The notes under the pieces were generated by a model. It made no database searches and was not told the DNA's origin. It worked only from the letters and a program-made list of their open reading frames with translations. Both the position numbers and the translations under genes were made by a program. Positions 9,997-20,839 of a stretch of DNA of 64,000 nucleotides are shown here, piece after piece. Origin of the DNA: Marasmius tenuissimus (lineage: Eukaryota > Basidiomycota > Agaricomycetes > Agaricales > Marasmiaceae); the NCBI GenBank assembly GCA_029532415.1, contig JAQOTA010000050.1, positions 5,828,001 to 5,892,000 of the forward strand, written 5' to 3'. Numbering within the stretch: position 1 is the stretch's first letter; each line of letters opens with the position of its first letter.

Positions 9997-12900
9997 ATGT
10001 CTTCCCCCCAGTCCTCCACATCCCGCTCGTGCCCAAACGTCCTTTCCACCGGCACCTGCAACGACACCCAATGTCCCTACGAACACAACGTCCGCAACTG
10101 CACCCTCTGCAGCGCAGTCTTCCACACCGAAACCGACTACCAACACCACCTCACCACCAAACAACACCTCAACAAAACCCAAGGCGAAACCGGTGCACTC
10201 CTCTTCTGTCCCATCTGTCAGAAATACGTCTCCGGTATGAAGAACTGGTCATCACACGTGGGGAGCCCAAGACACGCTTCGCGGGCTTCGTCTCAGGGAC
10301 GTTCAGCGGACGTCGATCCTGAAGAACCCGACGTTGTACCTGACCACCAACTTTGCACAGTGTGTAATCGACATATACCTAATAGGTATTGGGCGCGTCA
10401 TCCCTCGATGCCTCAGCATAAGGATCGTGAACAGTTTATCGCGTTTACTTCGGTAGTTGAGGAGGCGGAGAAGGATAAGAATGGGGTTTCAGTGGAGGGA
10501 GGGTTTGATTTTGGGATTGTTGATTTGAATACCGCGACACGAGGGGTTGCGGTTGAGGCGTCGGTCAAGGCTAATCCGACTGTGCGGGTTTCGTTGATTG
10601 GGTGTGCTTTGGCTTCTTCCCAGGGACGACGAACGTACTCTCCGTAAGCATCATTTTGATTGTTCAGACGCAAGCTTTTGCTGATGAAAATGCTCATAGA
10701 TTCAAAGTGTCGTTGCGTGGACCAAACCGCACAATCACGTCTTCCACCCCGATTCATCTTCGAGTTGATATGACTGCCAAGTACTACGGACGTACCGAAG
10801 ATCGACTCGACCTTACATTCCAAGACCTTCAGCTACGCACACGTTTCATGATCTCCCGGACATTGCGCGTTCACGTCGGAAGCCAATCTGACCAGAACGA
10901 TCTCAAACCCAAAACACCCTACAAACCGAGGAAGAGATCTGCGCGTCAACCGGAGGTGGAAGTGGTTCCTGGGGAGCCTGCACCGTCGTTACAGGCTATT
11001 CCGTATGTTGGGAAGTTGCCGTTGGCGTTGATTCCGTCGCTTGTTGCACGCACCCTTTCGTCGGGCACTACCAAGGAGATCACAGAGAGGATGCAGCATG
11101 TATATCTACCTCGAGTCCTTGATAGTGCGGGATATGGGAAGCACTTTAAGCATCTCTTGTGGGCGGAGGAGCATCAGATGGAGTTCGTTCGTTCATTCTT
11201 CTTCCCTCGATGTGTATATTGACCTTGACGATTCTTAGACGCGATCTTGAGCATTATGACATGCATAATGCAAAGCTTACGCGATTTAATTCCTATTACT
11301 AGTGCGCCTGAACCTTAGTCTCGTTGATTCTATCTTGATTCTGATTGACCTTGCTAGCCTCGATGTTCCAGGACTGGCTGAAAAGCGACCAAGTGTGCTA
11401 GTTGGTATGTTCAATCTTTTCTCTTATCGAGACTATTATCATTCTCTTATCCTTTCTCCTAGGCGACCGAATCCTCGTTCAACGCAACGGAAGCGCTCAA
11501 GGCCACTGGTTCGAGGGTGGAGTCCACGTCGTCCGAAAAGAAGAAGTCGGCATGAAATTCCACCGGTCCTTCCTAGCCAACCCCAGCGACCGCTTCACAA
11601 TCAGGTTCAAACTCAACCGATACCCCGTTCGTCGTGAACACCAAGCATTAGACACAGCATTCGTACAAGAACGTGTTTTGTTCCCTGATCCAGAGCACCT
11701 TCGTCGGGGTGCGATTCCTCGAGGAATGGGGGTACGCACGTACAACAGTACGATTGCGACCAACCCTCGACAGCTACAGGCTGTTGTTTCTATTGCCCGT
11801 GCACCAGCTGGATCGATTCCTTTCGTGATCTTTGGACCGTGAGTACGACTTTCATACCTTCGAATGCCCTATTCATTGATAATGAATTCCCCTTTCCCCT
11901 CTCGTTCAAAAAGCCCCGGAACCGGCAAAACCGTCACCATGGTCGAATCCATCCGTCAAATCCTTGACACCAACCCGCAAGCCCGCATCCTCGCCTGCGC
12001 ACCCAGCAACTCCGCAGCAGACCTCATCGCGCTCCGCCTCGCTGCCCTAGGCCCAAACGTCCTCTTCCGAGCGTACGCACCCTCCCGAAGTAAAGAACAA
12101 GTACCTCACGAGCTCACCCCTTTCACATTTCGAAACGCCAACGGCCACTTCTCCGTCCCGAGTCTGATGGGGATGAAACGATTCAGGGTTGTAGTCACGA
12201 CGTGTATCTCTGCCAACATCGTTTCGGGGATTGGAATCCCGAGGGGACATTATAGCCATATCTTTGTGGACGAGGCTGGGCAGGCTACGGAACCTGAGGT
12301 TATGGTTGCGATCAAGTCGATGGCGGGGAACGATACGAATATTGTGCTTTGTGGGGATCCGAAGCAGTTGGGGCCGATTATTAGGTCGACGGTTGCGAGG
12401 AAGTTGGGTTTGGAAATCTCGTTTATTGAACGGTTGATGGAGAGGGAGGTTTATGATGAGGATGAGGGGTATGGGAAATCGTGAGTATGGTTTATCGCTG
12501 TCAGTGTTGTGTCAGGAGGCTTACTCACACTGGTTATTGTGACTGGCAGTGTAGTGAAATTGACCAAGAACTATCGGTCACATAATGCGATCTTGAAATT
12601 CCCCAACGAAAGGTTTTATGGCGGCGATCTGGAACCTTGTGCGGACCCTAGGATCGCGAATCTCTTCCTCAACTCGTCGCATCTAGCGTCTCCCAAGTTC
12701 CCCATCGTCTTCCATTCGATCTCTGGGAAAGATGACCGGGAGGCTTCGTCACCTTCGTTCTTCAACATCGATGAGGTCACTGTGGTCAAGGCAATTGTGC
12801 AGAAGTTAAGGTCGGATAGGAAGCTGAGGTTGAGTAAGTGGCATTCAGGGACTGGTTGTTGATATTGTCACTGACCATTCAAATAGCCGACAACGACATC

Positions 12901-13546
12901 GGTGTCATCGCTCCATACCACGCCCAGGTTTTGAAGCTTCGAACTGCCTTCCGGAGCTTTGCAGATTCGATAAAGGTTGGGAGTGTTGAAGAGTTCCAGG
13001 GGCAGGTGAGCCTTCTTGATATTCGCCCTCCAACTCCCTCCCATCTCACCACGAATTCGCAGGAACGCAAGGTCATTATCGTCTCCACCGTTCGCAGCAG
13101 TCGCGAATTCGTCGAATACGATCTTCGTCATACGCTTGGGTTCGTGGCCAATCCGAGGCGGTTCAATGGTGAGTTTTCATCTTCATCTCGTAGTTCCCCA
13201 TCTCGTCTGACCGACCATATCCAAACCAGTGGCAATCACCCGAGCGCAGTCCCTCCTCGTCATCGTTGGAGACCCCAACGTTCTATCCCTCGACCCTCTT
13301 TGGCGTGCCTTCATGAACTACATCTATGATAACGAAGGGTGGATCGGGCCTGAACCGATATGGGATACTGAGGCGCCTGTGGATTTGGGTGATTATGGGG
13401 AGGAGATGAGGGAGAGGGCGAAGGAGGATATGAACCTGTTCACGAGGATGATGGAGGCTTTGACGTTGCACGGCGTTAATAATGCGGAGGAAGGAGGGGA
13501 TGGGGACGATGTTAACGTGGATAGGCCGTGGGCTGAGACGGAGTAG
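9997..13546 (+). CDS. H1: zinc-finger SF1 RNA helicase, Mov10/SDE3/Upf1-like
   Basis: Multi-exon and apparently intact. The N-terminus carries a CCCH-type finger (CPNVLSTGTCNDTQCPYEH) followed by three C2H2-type fingers (CTLC...H...H, CPIC...H...H, CTVC...H). A beta region (LTFQDLQLRTRFMISRT) and a Mov10-like block (YYYLDVPGLAEKRPSVLVGD) come next. The SF1B motor has all expected motifs: GPPGTGKT (split by an intron at 11840-11910), CAPSNSAAD, VDEAGQATEPE, GDPKQLGP, NYRSH, IGVIAPYHAQ, VGSVEEFQGQ and VAITRAQ. Mov10/SDE3 enzymes are 5'-3' RNA helicases acting in RNA silencing and control of retroelements; the role here is inferred from family. The finger set differs from that of H2 and H3, as does the promoter, so H1 is the divergent or ancestral member. 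Confidence 0.9.
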
Positions 13547-14083
13547 GGGGTAGGCTTGTCGTGTCATGGCCTGCGGTGGTGCTAAAGTTCATGTTGATCG
13601 TTTCCGTCGCCTGTGCATTTGTTATCGTAGCTTGCCCAATACGTAATTTTTTTTTCTTGATCATACCTAAACATCGACGAACCACAGCCAATCACATGTA
13701 GGATCTGTTGAGGAGGATACCTCGGTTGACGTCTACCTCGACTGAGCTGTACGTTTGAACAGGATCTTGAGCTTGAGGCGTTGAGGCATCAAGTCAATGA
13801 TTGATTGACGTTGAAGCTGGTTGGAACTCCGCTTCCGCCGGGTGAGAGGAAGAATTGCCGGCTACTCGTTCGTTTGATCACCATTCTGATCATCAGCATA
13901 TGGTAGACGGCTACCGCGGCTATAAATCTCTCTGCCTCTGCTCGGATTGTCATAGAACGTGTCCATGTGTATCCATGACATTTTTTATACACCTTCATCA
14001 ACCATCTCACTGCCCCAAGATCACGCGTCTCGAACTATTTCTTGAATAAAAGGCACGAAGAAATCATCTGGTTATCCTACAGC
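13547..14083. other. Intergenic between H1 and EEP2
   Basis: No gene. The sequence is repeated, diverged, at 17433-18130 as part of the tandem duplication. It should hold the H1 3' UTR and the EEP2 promoter. Confidence 0.6.
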
Positions 14084-15381
14084 ATGATCACCTCCCGATT
14101 CTCGCTTCTCTCATTATTCGCCTCATCAACACTTGGGATGCGTATAGCAACCTGGAACCTCCGACTCGACTCGAAACCAGATAACATTACCGTCCAGCAA
14201 TCGATTGACAAGCTAGCCGATCCTTTGATCCAATTCCCTTTTCTCGGGCTACATGGAGAGCAGCCATGGAGCACGAGAAGACTGAGAGTCTCCGAGACGT
14301 TGTTAAGTGAAGGTATCGAGTTGGCTGGTAGGTTTCCCTTCTTTTCTTCATGAGTAAAGTTTGTTCACTAACGAATTGACAGGCTTTCAGGAAGCCCTGA
14401 AACGACAAGTCAACGACCTGGATCAATTGTTCGGTGATGACTGGAGCTGGATTGGTGTAGGAAGAAACGACGGGAAAGAAGCTGGAGAATACAGCCCGAT
14501 TTTCTTCAAAAAGTGCGCTCTCACTTTGCCCATGTCACTTAACCTTATCAAACCAACTCGTCTGCTTCAGCTCATCATTCACCCTTGTCTCCTGGGACTC
14601 TTTCTGGCTCTCGTCAGTTTCCGTTACCCTGTACGCGCCGACTCTCATCTAACCTTTCACCTTTCCTACAGAAACACACCCTTTGAACCATCCAGATTCC
14701 CAGGCGCCGGCTCTGTTCGTGTCTGCACTGCTGCAAGGTTCAACGTGAACAACCCCGCACCAGGCGCCCCGAAGAGTTTCGCATACCTCAATACTCACCT
14801 CGACGATCGATCCGACGACCAGCGCAAACTTGGTACATCTCTCCTCCTTACAAGGGCGAAATACGAAGCCGTCAAGAATGGTGGACCTGTTTTCATTACT
14901 GGTGATTTTAACAGGTACGCCATGCGATTTGCATTGTCATCCTTACCCTTCTGACAGTCTCTCTCCCCCACAGTCCCTCGACTGGCTCCGACTCCGGCGG
15001 ATACAGCATCATAACAGGCGCTTCACCTCCCGTAGCGATAAACGCAACATTCGCACAAAAGTTCTCGACTGAAAACGAAGGAGGTGACTTCAAGATGCTC
15101 GATCTACGCGGGGAAGCTCCTCGTCAAGCTGTCTCGAAGAACTTTGCTACATTCACGGGGTTTACCGAGCCCGCGGATACCTCGAGTTGGAGTAGGATTG
15201 ATTTTGTGTTCGGTGGGAGTAATAAGGAATGGTATGTGGTTTCTCTACAATTACTTGTACTTGAGCTCACCCCTTTCGTAGGAAAGTAGATGGGTATAAG
15301 GTTTTGTCGGCGTTGCAAGATGATGGGACGTTGTCGAGTGATCATCGTCCTGTTTTTGCCGATGTTGTTCTACAATCATGA
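14084..15381 (+). CDS. EEP2: secreted endonuclease/exonuclease/phosphatase-fold nuclease
   Basis: The start at 14084 gives a hydrophobic leader (MITSRFSLLSLFASSTLG) before the MRIATWN core, so the product is probably secreted. EEP motifs follow: FQEA after intron 1, GEYSPIFFKK, FTLVSWDSFWLS, LNTHLDD, GDFN and SSDHRPVFAD. The catalytic Asn, Glu, Asp and His are all present. Introns with GT/AG ends join every exon in frame (donors near 14326, 14513, 14614, 14914 and 15230). The EEP superfamily covers DNase I-like nucleases and phosphoesterases; the substrate cannot be told from sequence. It converges on ZnF-A. No lesion was found. Confidence 0.87.
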
Positions 15382-15667
15382 TACGGTCTTTGGTTTCTAC
15401 GAATTGAGAAATTGGTTTTTTACATTCGAGTTTTGATAGGTGGCATATTACCTCCCGCCGGCAGTATTCTCGATCAAGTCCATCGTTCACCCCATCGCCG
15501 AGTTATGTTTCCCCCTGTTTTCCATATCAGTGCGGGCCGAATCTCGAGCTCGAAGCAGAATACTTATTTCAGTTGGACTATCAAGAATACATTGTTCAGG
15601 TTCAAAGGATAATGCATACTAGTACCCTCGTTTACACGCCATGCTACCAAAAGAAGGGATTAAGAAT

Positions 15668-16288
15668 TCAGGGCGGTTCTGAATCGTAATCTCCCGGGAA
15701 GTCATCGCCAGAGCTACATCCTCCTCCTCCAGGGATCCTTCCACGGCCTAGCCATTTGAGACGCTCCATTATTGCCTCTTCTTCGGAGAGTGTCAGGCCA
15801 TTGTAGGGGTCAACTCGGCGGCCTCTTCTTCCTCCTCTTCCGCCTCCCGGACCGCCGCCTCCTGCATCAAGGTTTCGAGCGAGCACGTCCGCATGCATCT
15901 CGCCCTCCAAATGCCTCTCCTGGTGGTCAACGTTCATACTCACGGAGCAGACATCACGCTCCCAAAGCTCCACGAACCTCGTGCCGTTCTCAGCACCGTA
16001 CAGCTCGACAACAGCCTTGTGCATCTTTCCCTAGAGATGTTGTTCGCGATTCCGAACGTCCATCCGACGACCACAAGGTTCGCACGTCCACTTCTGGGAA
16101 GCTTGTGATGGTTGTGTCGTCCGCGGTTTGAGAATAACCGGGGAAGAATCCCGGACTACGGTAGTTCCTGAAGCTGCGACTTTTGCCAGGTGCGGTTTCC
16201 CTTGTAGATGCGATCTCCTGGATAATAGCTCCATTTCGCGGTTGCAGACGGTACATGTCCATTTCGTTTGAGATAATTCAGATGACAT
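15668..16288 (-). pseudogene. ZnF-A: C2H2 (U1/JAZ-type) finger protein, broken by a stop
   Basis: The start at 16288 opens MSSELSQTKWTCTVCNREM, the first C-x2-C-x11-H-x5-H finger. Fingers 2 and 3 of the ZnF-B type are deleted; the finger WTCEPCGRRM follows. After REQHL the frame meets TAG (16033-16031) where all paralogues have Gln, a C-to-T change. Past the stop the frame continues through another finger (DVCSVSMNVDHQERH), a Gly/Arg-rich region and the C-terminal GRIPGGGGCSSGDD motif, ending at 15668. A truncated product of about 85 residues with essentially one complete finger is possible. Confidence 0.8.
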
Positions 16289-16407
16289 GATGATCAGGCT
16301 GAGGATTCGAATAGATAGCATGTGAGCTGGTTATGGAAGCAAGCAATCGAATGAGAAGGGACCTACAATATAAAGTTGAATATTCGAGTTCTGTGATAAC
16401 TAGATTG

Positions 16408-16525
16408 CCCCAGCCTCGAAGTCGAAATTGATAGGATGATGATGATCGGGTTCAAGGCTGGGATGTGTGGAAACGTTACGTTGGGCCGCTGTTTTATACG
16501 AACTCTATTTGGAGTTTTTCGTGGA
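16408..16525 (-). promoter_or_regulatory. Shared ZnF/helicase promoter-hairpin module (copy A)
   Basis: Reading the minus strand: a palindrome-like AACTCCAAATAGAGTT, TATAAAA (16498-16492), then about 30 bases later an inverted repeat with CCCAGCC arms (GGCTGGG at the 16460s and CCCAGCCTCGAA at 16408). A 5' UTR intron with a GTAGGT donor follows. The palindrome has one changed base here, matching the pseudogene status of ZnF-A. Confidence 0.75.
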
Positions 16526-16529
16526 ATAT

Positions 16530-17036
16530 ATCTCGGAGGTGGACGTGCGAAAGGTTGTCGTTTTGGACTCTAGAGAGCTGAGGAATACCCAGTGGTTCAT
16601 GGGTATAGAAAAGGTTGTATTGAAGAGGGTTGCTGTAACTACTGATTCGAATGGAATTTAAACCGAATTTCGTGGAGAACTCGAATATTTACTTTTGGAG
16701 CCACCGCTGAGCGGTGAGGAATTTGCAGAAGGTGAGTATCGTCCCGTTTTTGCTGGTCTCGTCTTACAATGACATGTCCTGGTTCTATGAATGAGAGAAA
16801 TTCGGAATTCACCTTCAATTCTTGCTGAGTGGCATGTCGATGTCATGATCCATCCCGCTGCCACACCTTCTCCACCAGCTGTTACTCTCGCGCTTTACGG
16901 TGATCTTTCAGTACGAAGATGTTGTCAATCGAGTTCAATGTGTAGTAAAGTTGAGTAAAAACCACTGAATATCGAGCACCGCAGTCCTTATCGATCTCCA
17001 AACACGTCTATGCACTGGGCCAGGCCCAGTGGACAT
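16530..17036. repeat. Repeated flank with relic of an EEP 3' end and a 19-bp palindrome
   Basis: Also present at about 20840-21345 and 38612-38912. At 16731-16776 a plus-strand piece reads EYRPVFAGLVLQ then TGA, matching the EEP terminus (DHRPVFADVVLQ). CACTGGGCCAGGCCCAGTG at 17013-17031 is a perfect 8-bp inverted repeat around a 3-base centre. No intact gene. Confidence 0.65.
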
Positions 17037-17040
17037 ATTT

Positions 17041-17432
17041 TCAATGGTGAGTTTCCTCTTCGTCTCGAAGTTCCCCATCTCGTCTGACCGACCATACCCA
17101 AATCAGTGGCAATCACCCGAGCGCAATCCCTCCTCGTCATCCTCGGAGACCCCAACGTTCTATCCCTCGACCCTCTTTGGCGTGCCTTCATGAACTACAT
17201 CTATGATAACGAAAGGTGGATCGGGCCTGAACCGATGTGATATACTGAGACGCCTGTGGATTTGGGTGACTATGGGGAGGAGATGAAGGAGAGGGCGAAG
17301 GAGGATATGAACCTGTTCACGAGGATGATGGAGGCGTTGACGTTGCACGGTGTTAATCATGCGGAGGAAGGAGGGGATGGGGACGATGGGGACGATGTCA
17401 ATGTGGATAGGCCGTGGGGTGAGACGGAGTAG
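17041..17432 (+). pseudogene. Orphan last-exon fragment of helicase H1
   Basis: Begins in the last H1 intron and continues with the VAITRAQSLLVI...GDPNVLSLDPLW exon to the normal stop at 17432. It lacks every earlier exon. Trp of the IWDTEAPVD segment is replaced by TGA (17238-17240). It marks the breakpoint of the tandem duplication. Confidence 0.88.
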
Positions 17433-18130
17433 GGGGTAGACTGGTCGTGTTGATGGTTTCCGTCAGCTGTGCATTTGTTATCGTAGCTCGCCCAACACGT
17501 AGATTGTTTTTCTTGATCATACCTAAACATCGACCAACCACATCCAACCACACGTGGGATCCGTCGAGGTTCTCCTTTCGCAGAGAACACCTCAGTTGAC
17601 GTCCATCTCAACTGGGCTGTATACTTGAACAGGATCTTGAGTTTGAGCTTGCGAGTCGATGATGATGATCAATTGACGTTGAAGCTGATTGGAACTCCGC
17701 TTTCGCCCGGCGAGAGAAAGAATTGCCGCCCACTCGCCTTGCTTTCTCACTTCCATGACGTTCAACCTTCAATGACCGCACTGTGCTCATTCTACGAGGA
17801 GGATGCAACCGACGGCCCATTGCAAGTTGGACCTACTACCCACACTAGGAGTCAAAAACCAACCTGATGACTTGTAAGCTCGACTTCTCTTCGTTTGATC
17901 ACCATTCTGATCATCAGCATATGGTAGACCGCCACCACGGCTATGAATCCCTGTACAGTGTACCTGCATTCAATATGCTCAGATGGTCATAGAACGTGTC
18001 CATGTGCAACTCATACACGTTCATCAACCTTCTCAGCACAGAATTCTTCTCCAAGATCACGCGCCTCCAACTATTTCTTGAATAAAAGGCACGAAGAAGA
18101 CTATCTGGTTCGACTCTATCACCCCGCAGC
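17433..18130. other. Intergenic upstream of EEP3
   Basis: Diverged copy of 13547-14083. No gene recognised; should carry the EEP3 promoter. Confidence 0.55.
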
Positions 18131-19422
18131 ATGATCACCTCCCCGTTCTCCTTTCTCCTGTTGTTCACCTCGTCAGCACTTGGGATGCGTATAGCAACCT
18201 GGAACCTCCGGTTCGACTCGAAACCGGATAACATCACTGTCCAGCAATCTATCGACCAGCTACCCGACCCTTTGACCCAGTTTCCTTTTCTCGGGCTGCA
18301 TGGAGAGCAGCCATGGAGCACGAGAAGACTGAGAGTCGCCGAGACGTTGTTGAGTGAGGGTATCGAGTTGGCTGGTAAGTTTCCCTTTTTTTTCTTCGTG
18401 AGTAAAGTATGTTCACTAACGAATTGACAGGTTTTCAGGAAGCCCTGAACCGACAAGTCAACGATCTGGATCAACTGTTCGGTGATGACTGGAGTTGGAT
18501 TGGTGTTGGAAGAGACGACGGGAAAGAAGCTGGAGAATACAGCCCGATTTTCTTCAAAAAGTGCGCTCTCACCTTGCCCACGTTACTCGACCTCATCGAT
18601 CTAACCTGTCTGCTCCAGCTCGTCATTCACCCTCGTCTCCTGGGGCTCTTTCTGGCTCTCGTCAGTACCCACTACCCTGTACGCGCCGACTCCCATTTAA
18701 CCTTTCCTACAGGAATACGCCCTTCGAACCATCCAAATTTCCAGGCGCTGGCTCTATCCGTATCTGCACCGCCGCACGATTCAACGTGAACAACCCCGCA
18801 CCAGGCACCCCGAAGAGCTTCTCATACCTCAACACCCACCTCGACGATCAATCCGACGACCAGCGCAAGTTGGGCGCATCTCTACTCCTTACAAGGGCGA
18901 AATACGAGGCTATCCAGAACGGTGGACCTGTTTTCATTACTGGTGATTTCAACAGGTACGCCATGAGATTCGCATCGTAACCTTTACCTTTCCTGAGAGT
19001 CTTTCCCTCCTGTAGTCCTTCGACAGGTTCCGACTCTGGCGGATACAGCATCATAACAGGCGCTTCACCTCCCGTCGCGATAAACACAACATTCGCACAA
19101 AAGTTCTCAACTGGAAACGAAGGAGGTGACTTCAAGATGCTCGATCTACGCGGTGAAGCTCCTCGTCAAGCTGTCTCGAAGAACTTTGCTACGTTCACGG
19201 GGTTTACCGAGCCCGCGGATACCTCGAGTTGGAGTAGGATTGATTTTGTGTTTGGTGGGAGTAATAAGGAATGGTATGTCGTTTTTTCGCAGGTGTTGTA
19301 CTTGAGCTCACTCCTTTCGTAGGGAAGTAGATGGGTATAAGGTTTTGTCGGCGTTACAGGATGATGGGACGTTGTCGAGTGATCATCGTCCTGTTTTTGC
19401 CGATGTTGTTCTACAATCATGA
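18131..19422 (+). CDS. EEP3: secreted endonuclease/exonuclease/phosphatase-fold nuclease
   Basis: Tandem paralogue of EEP2. The leader MITSPFSFLLLFTSSALG precedes MRIATWN. Motifs: FQEA, GEYSPIFFKK, FTLVSWGSFWLS, LNTHLDD, GDFN, SSDHRPVFAD; all catalytic positions are kept. GT/AG introns sit at the same places as in EEP2 and every junction restores the frame. It differs from EEP2 mostly by synonymous or mild substitutions. Converges on ZnF-B. It probably encodes an active extracellular nuclease; substrate unknown. Confidence 0.87.
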
Positions 19423-19597
19423 TACGGTTTTTGGTTTCTACGAATCAACAAAATTGGCCTTTTACATTTCCATATCAATGCGGGCCCAATCTCAATCTCG
19501 AAGCAGAATACTTATTTCGATCGGACTATCAAAATACATTGTTCAGGTTCAAACGTTCAAGGATGATGCATACTAGTACCCTCGTTTACGCGTCACG

Positions 19598-20608
19598 CTA
19601 CCAAAAGAAGGGATCAAGAATCCAGGGCGGTTCTGAATCGTAATCTCCTGGGAAGTCATCGCCAGAGCTACATCCTCCTCCTCCAGGGATCCTTCCACGG
19701 CCTAGCCACTTGAGACGCTCCATTATTGCCTCTTCTTCAGAGAGTGTCAGGCCATTGTAGGGGTTAACTCGGCGGCCTCTTCTTCCTCCTCTTCCGCTTC
19801 CTGGACCGCCGCCGCCGCCTCCACCTCCACCTCCACCGCCTCCAAGACCACCTGCGTCAAGGCCTCGAGCGAGCACATTCGCATGCATCTCGCCCTCCAA
19901 ATGCCTCTCCCGATGGTCAACGTTCATACTCACGGAGCAGACATCACATTCCCAAAGCTTCACGAACCTCGTGCCCGTGTCTGTGCCGTTCTCAGCACCG
20001 TTCAGCTCGACAACAGCCTTGTGCATCTTTCCCTGAAGATGTTGTTCGCGATTTCGAGCGTTCATCCGACGACCACAAGGTTCGCAGGTCCACTTCTGGG
20101 AAGCTTGTGACGGTTGTGTCGTCGGCGGTTCGAGGACAACTGGGGAAGGATCCCGGACTACGGGAGACGACACTCCAGTACCATTATGAGCACGAGCTGT
20201 TTTCTTCTGATGCGGCTTCCCCTTCAGATGCATCTCCCGACTTCCAAGTGGCACATGGCAATCGCATATCGTGCACGTCCAATACTCCAGTTTCGAACGG
20301 AGCTCGTCGGTGGTGGATGCTGATGACGGTGGTGCTGAGGCTTTCTTCCGGTGAGGTTGTCCTTGAATATGGGTTTCTCGACATGAGATTGGCATCTGGC
20401 ATTTACACGTCGTGCAGGTCCATACTCCCGGTAGTGACCCCGCACCGGCACTATTCACGTTGTCGTCCCCGTTCGTGGCGGAAGTTCCTGAACCTGCGAC
20501 TTTCGCCAGGTGCGGTTTTCCTTGTAGATGCGATCTCCTGGACAGCAGCTCCATTTTGCGGTTGCAAACGGTACACGTCCACCTCGTTTGAGATAACTCA
20601 GATGGCAT
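19598..20608 (-). CDS. ZnF-B: five-finger U1/JAZ-type C2H2 protein with Gly-rich tail
   Basis: Single coding exon, 336 residues, start MPSELSQTRWTC at 20608. Five fingers W-x-C-x2-C-x11-H-x5-H at about residues 10-33, 61-84, 111-134, 166-189 and 211-234. A run of glycines, an Arg-rich patch (GGRRGRR) and the family C-terminal motif GRIPGGGGCSSGDD follow. In characterised proteins this finger spacing (U1/JAZ/matrin type) binds double-stranded RNA or RNA-DNA hybrids rather than DNA promoters; that role is inferred here. A conserved 5' UTR intron (GTAAGT donor 20676, acceptor 20619) and the shared promoter module lie upstream. The most complete member of the ZnF family in this half of the cluster. 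I do not recognise a named family for the full architecture. Confidence 0.87.
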   Translation of the reverse strand: MPSELSQTRWTCTVCNRKMELLSRRSHLQGKPHLAKVAGSGTSATNGDDNVNSAGAGSLPGVWTCTTCKCQMPISCRETHIQGQPHRKKASAPPSSASTTDELRSKLEYWTCTICDCHVPLGSREMHLKGKPHQKKTARAHNGTGVSSPVVRDPSPVVLEPPTTQPSQASQKWTCEPCGRRMNARNREQHLQGKMHKAVVELNGAENGTDTGTRFVKLWECDVCSVSMNVDHRERHLEGEMHANVLARGLDAGGLGGGGGGGGGGGGGPGSGRGGRRGRRVNPYNGLTLSEEEAIMERLKWLGRGRIPGGGGCSSGDDFPGDYDSEPPWILDPFFW

Positions 20609-20717
20609 GATGATAAGGCTGAGGATTCGAGGTGAGCTGGTTATGTAAGCAAACGATCGAATGAGAAGGGACTTACAATATAAAGTTGAATTTTTGAGGT
20701 TTGTGATAACTAGATTT

Positions 20718-20835
20718 CCCAGCCTCGAAGTCGAAATCGATAGATGATGATGGTCGGGTTCAAGGCTGGGATGTGTGGAAACGTTACGTTGGGCCGCTGT
20801 TTTATACGAACTCTATTTAGAGTTTTTCGTGGAAA
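20718..20835 (-). promoter_or_regulatory. Shared ZnF/helicase promoter-hairpin module (copy B)
   Basis: AACTCTATTTAGAGTT (20809-20824) is a perfect 16-bp palindrome; two bases away on the minus strand is TATAAAA (20806-20800). About 30 bases downstream starts the inverted repeat with arms ending in CCCAGCC (GGCTGGG near 20770, CCCAGCC at 20718). Arms pair at 15 of 17 positions including one G-U. Confidence 0.8.
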
Positions 20836-20839
20836 ATAT

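Noticed and set aside
16433..16460. GGGTTCAAGGC in the module resembling a tRNA B box
   Set aside because: It fits the loose B-box pattern but no A box or cloverleaf surrounds it, and it forms one arm of the hairpin next to a TATA box.
20107..20610. Plus-strand open frames over the ZnF genes (here and at 28321, 60114, 62878)
   Set aside because: Antisense shadows of finger exons; they keep open because Cys/His/Lys-rich codons read as Ser/Arg-rich on the other strand.
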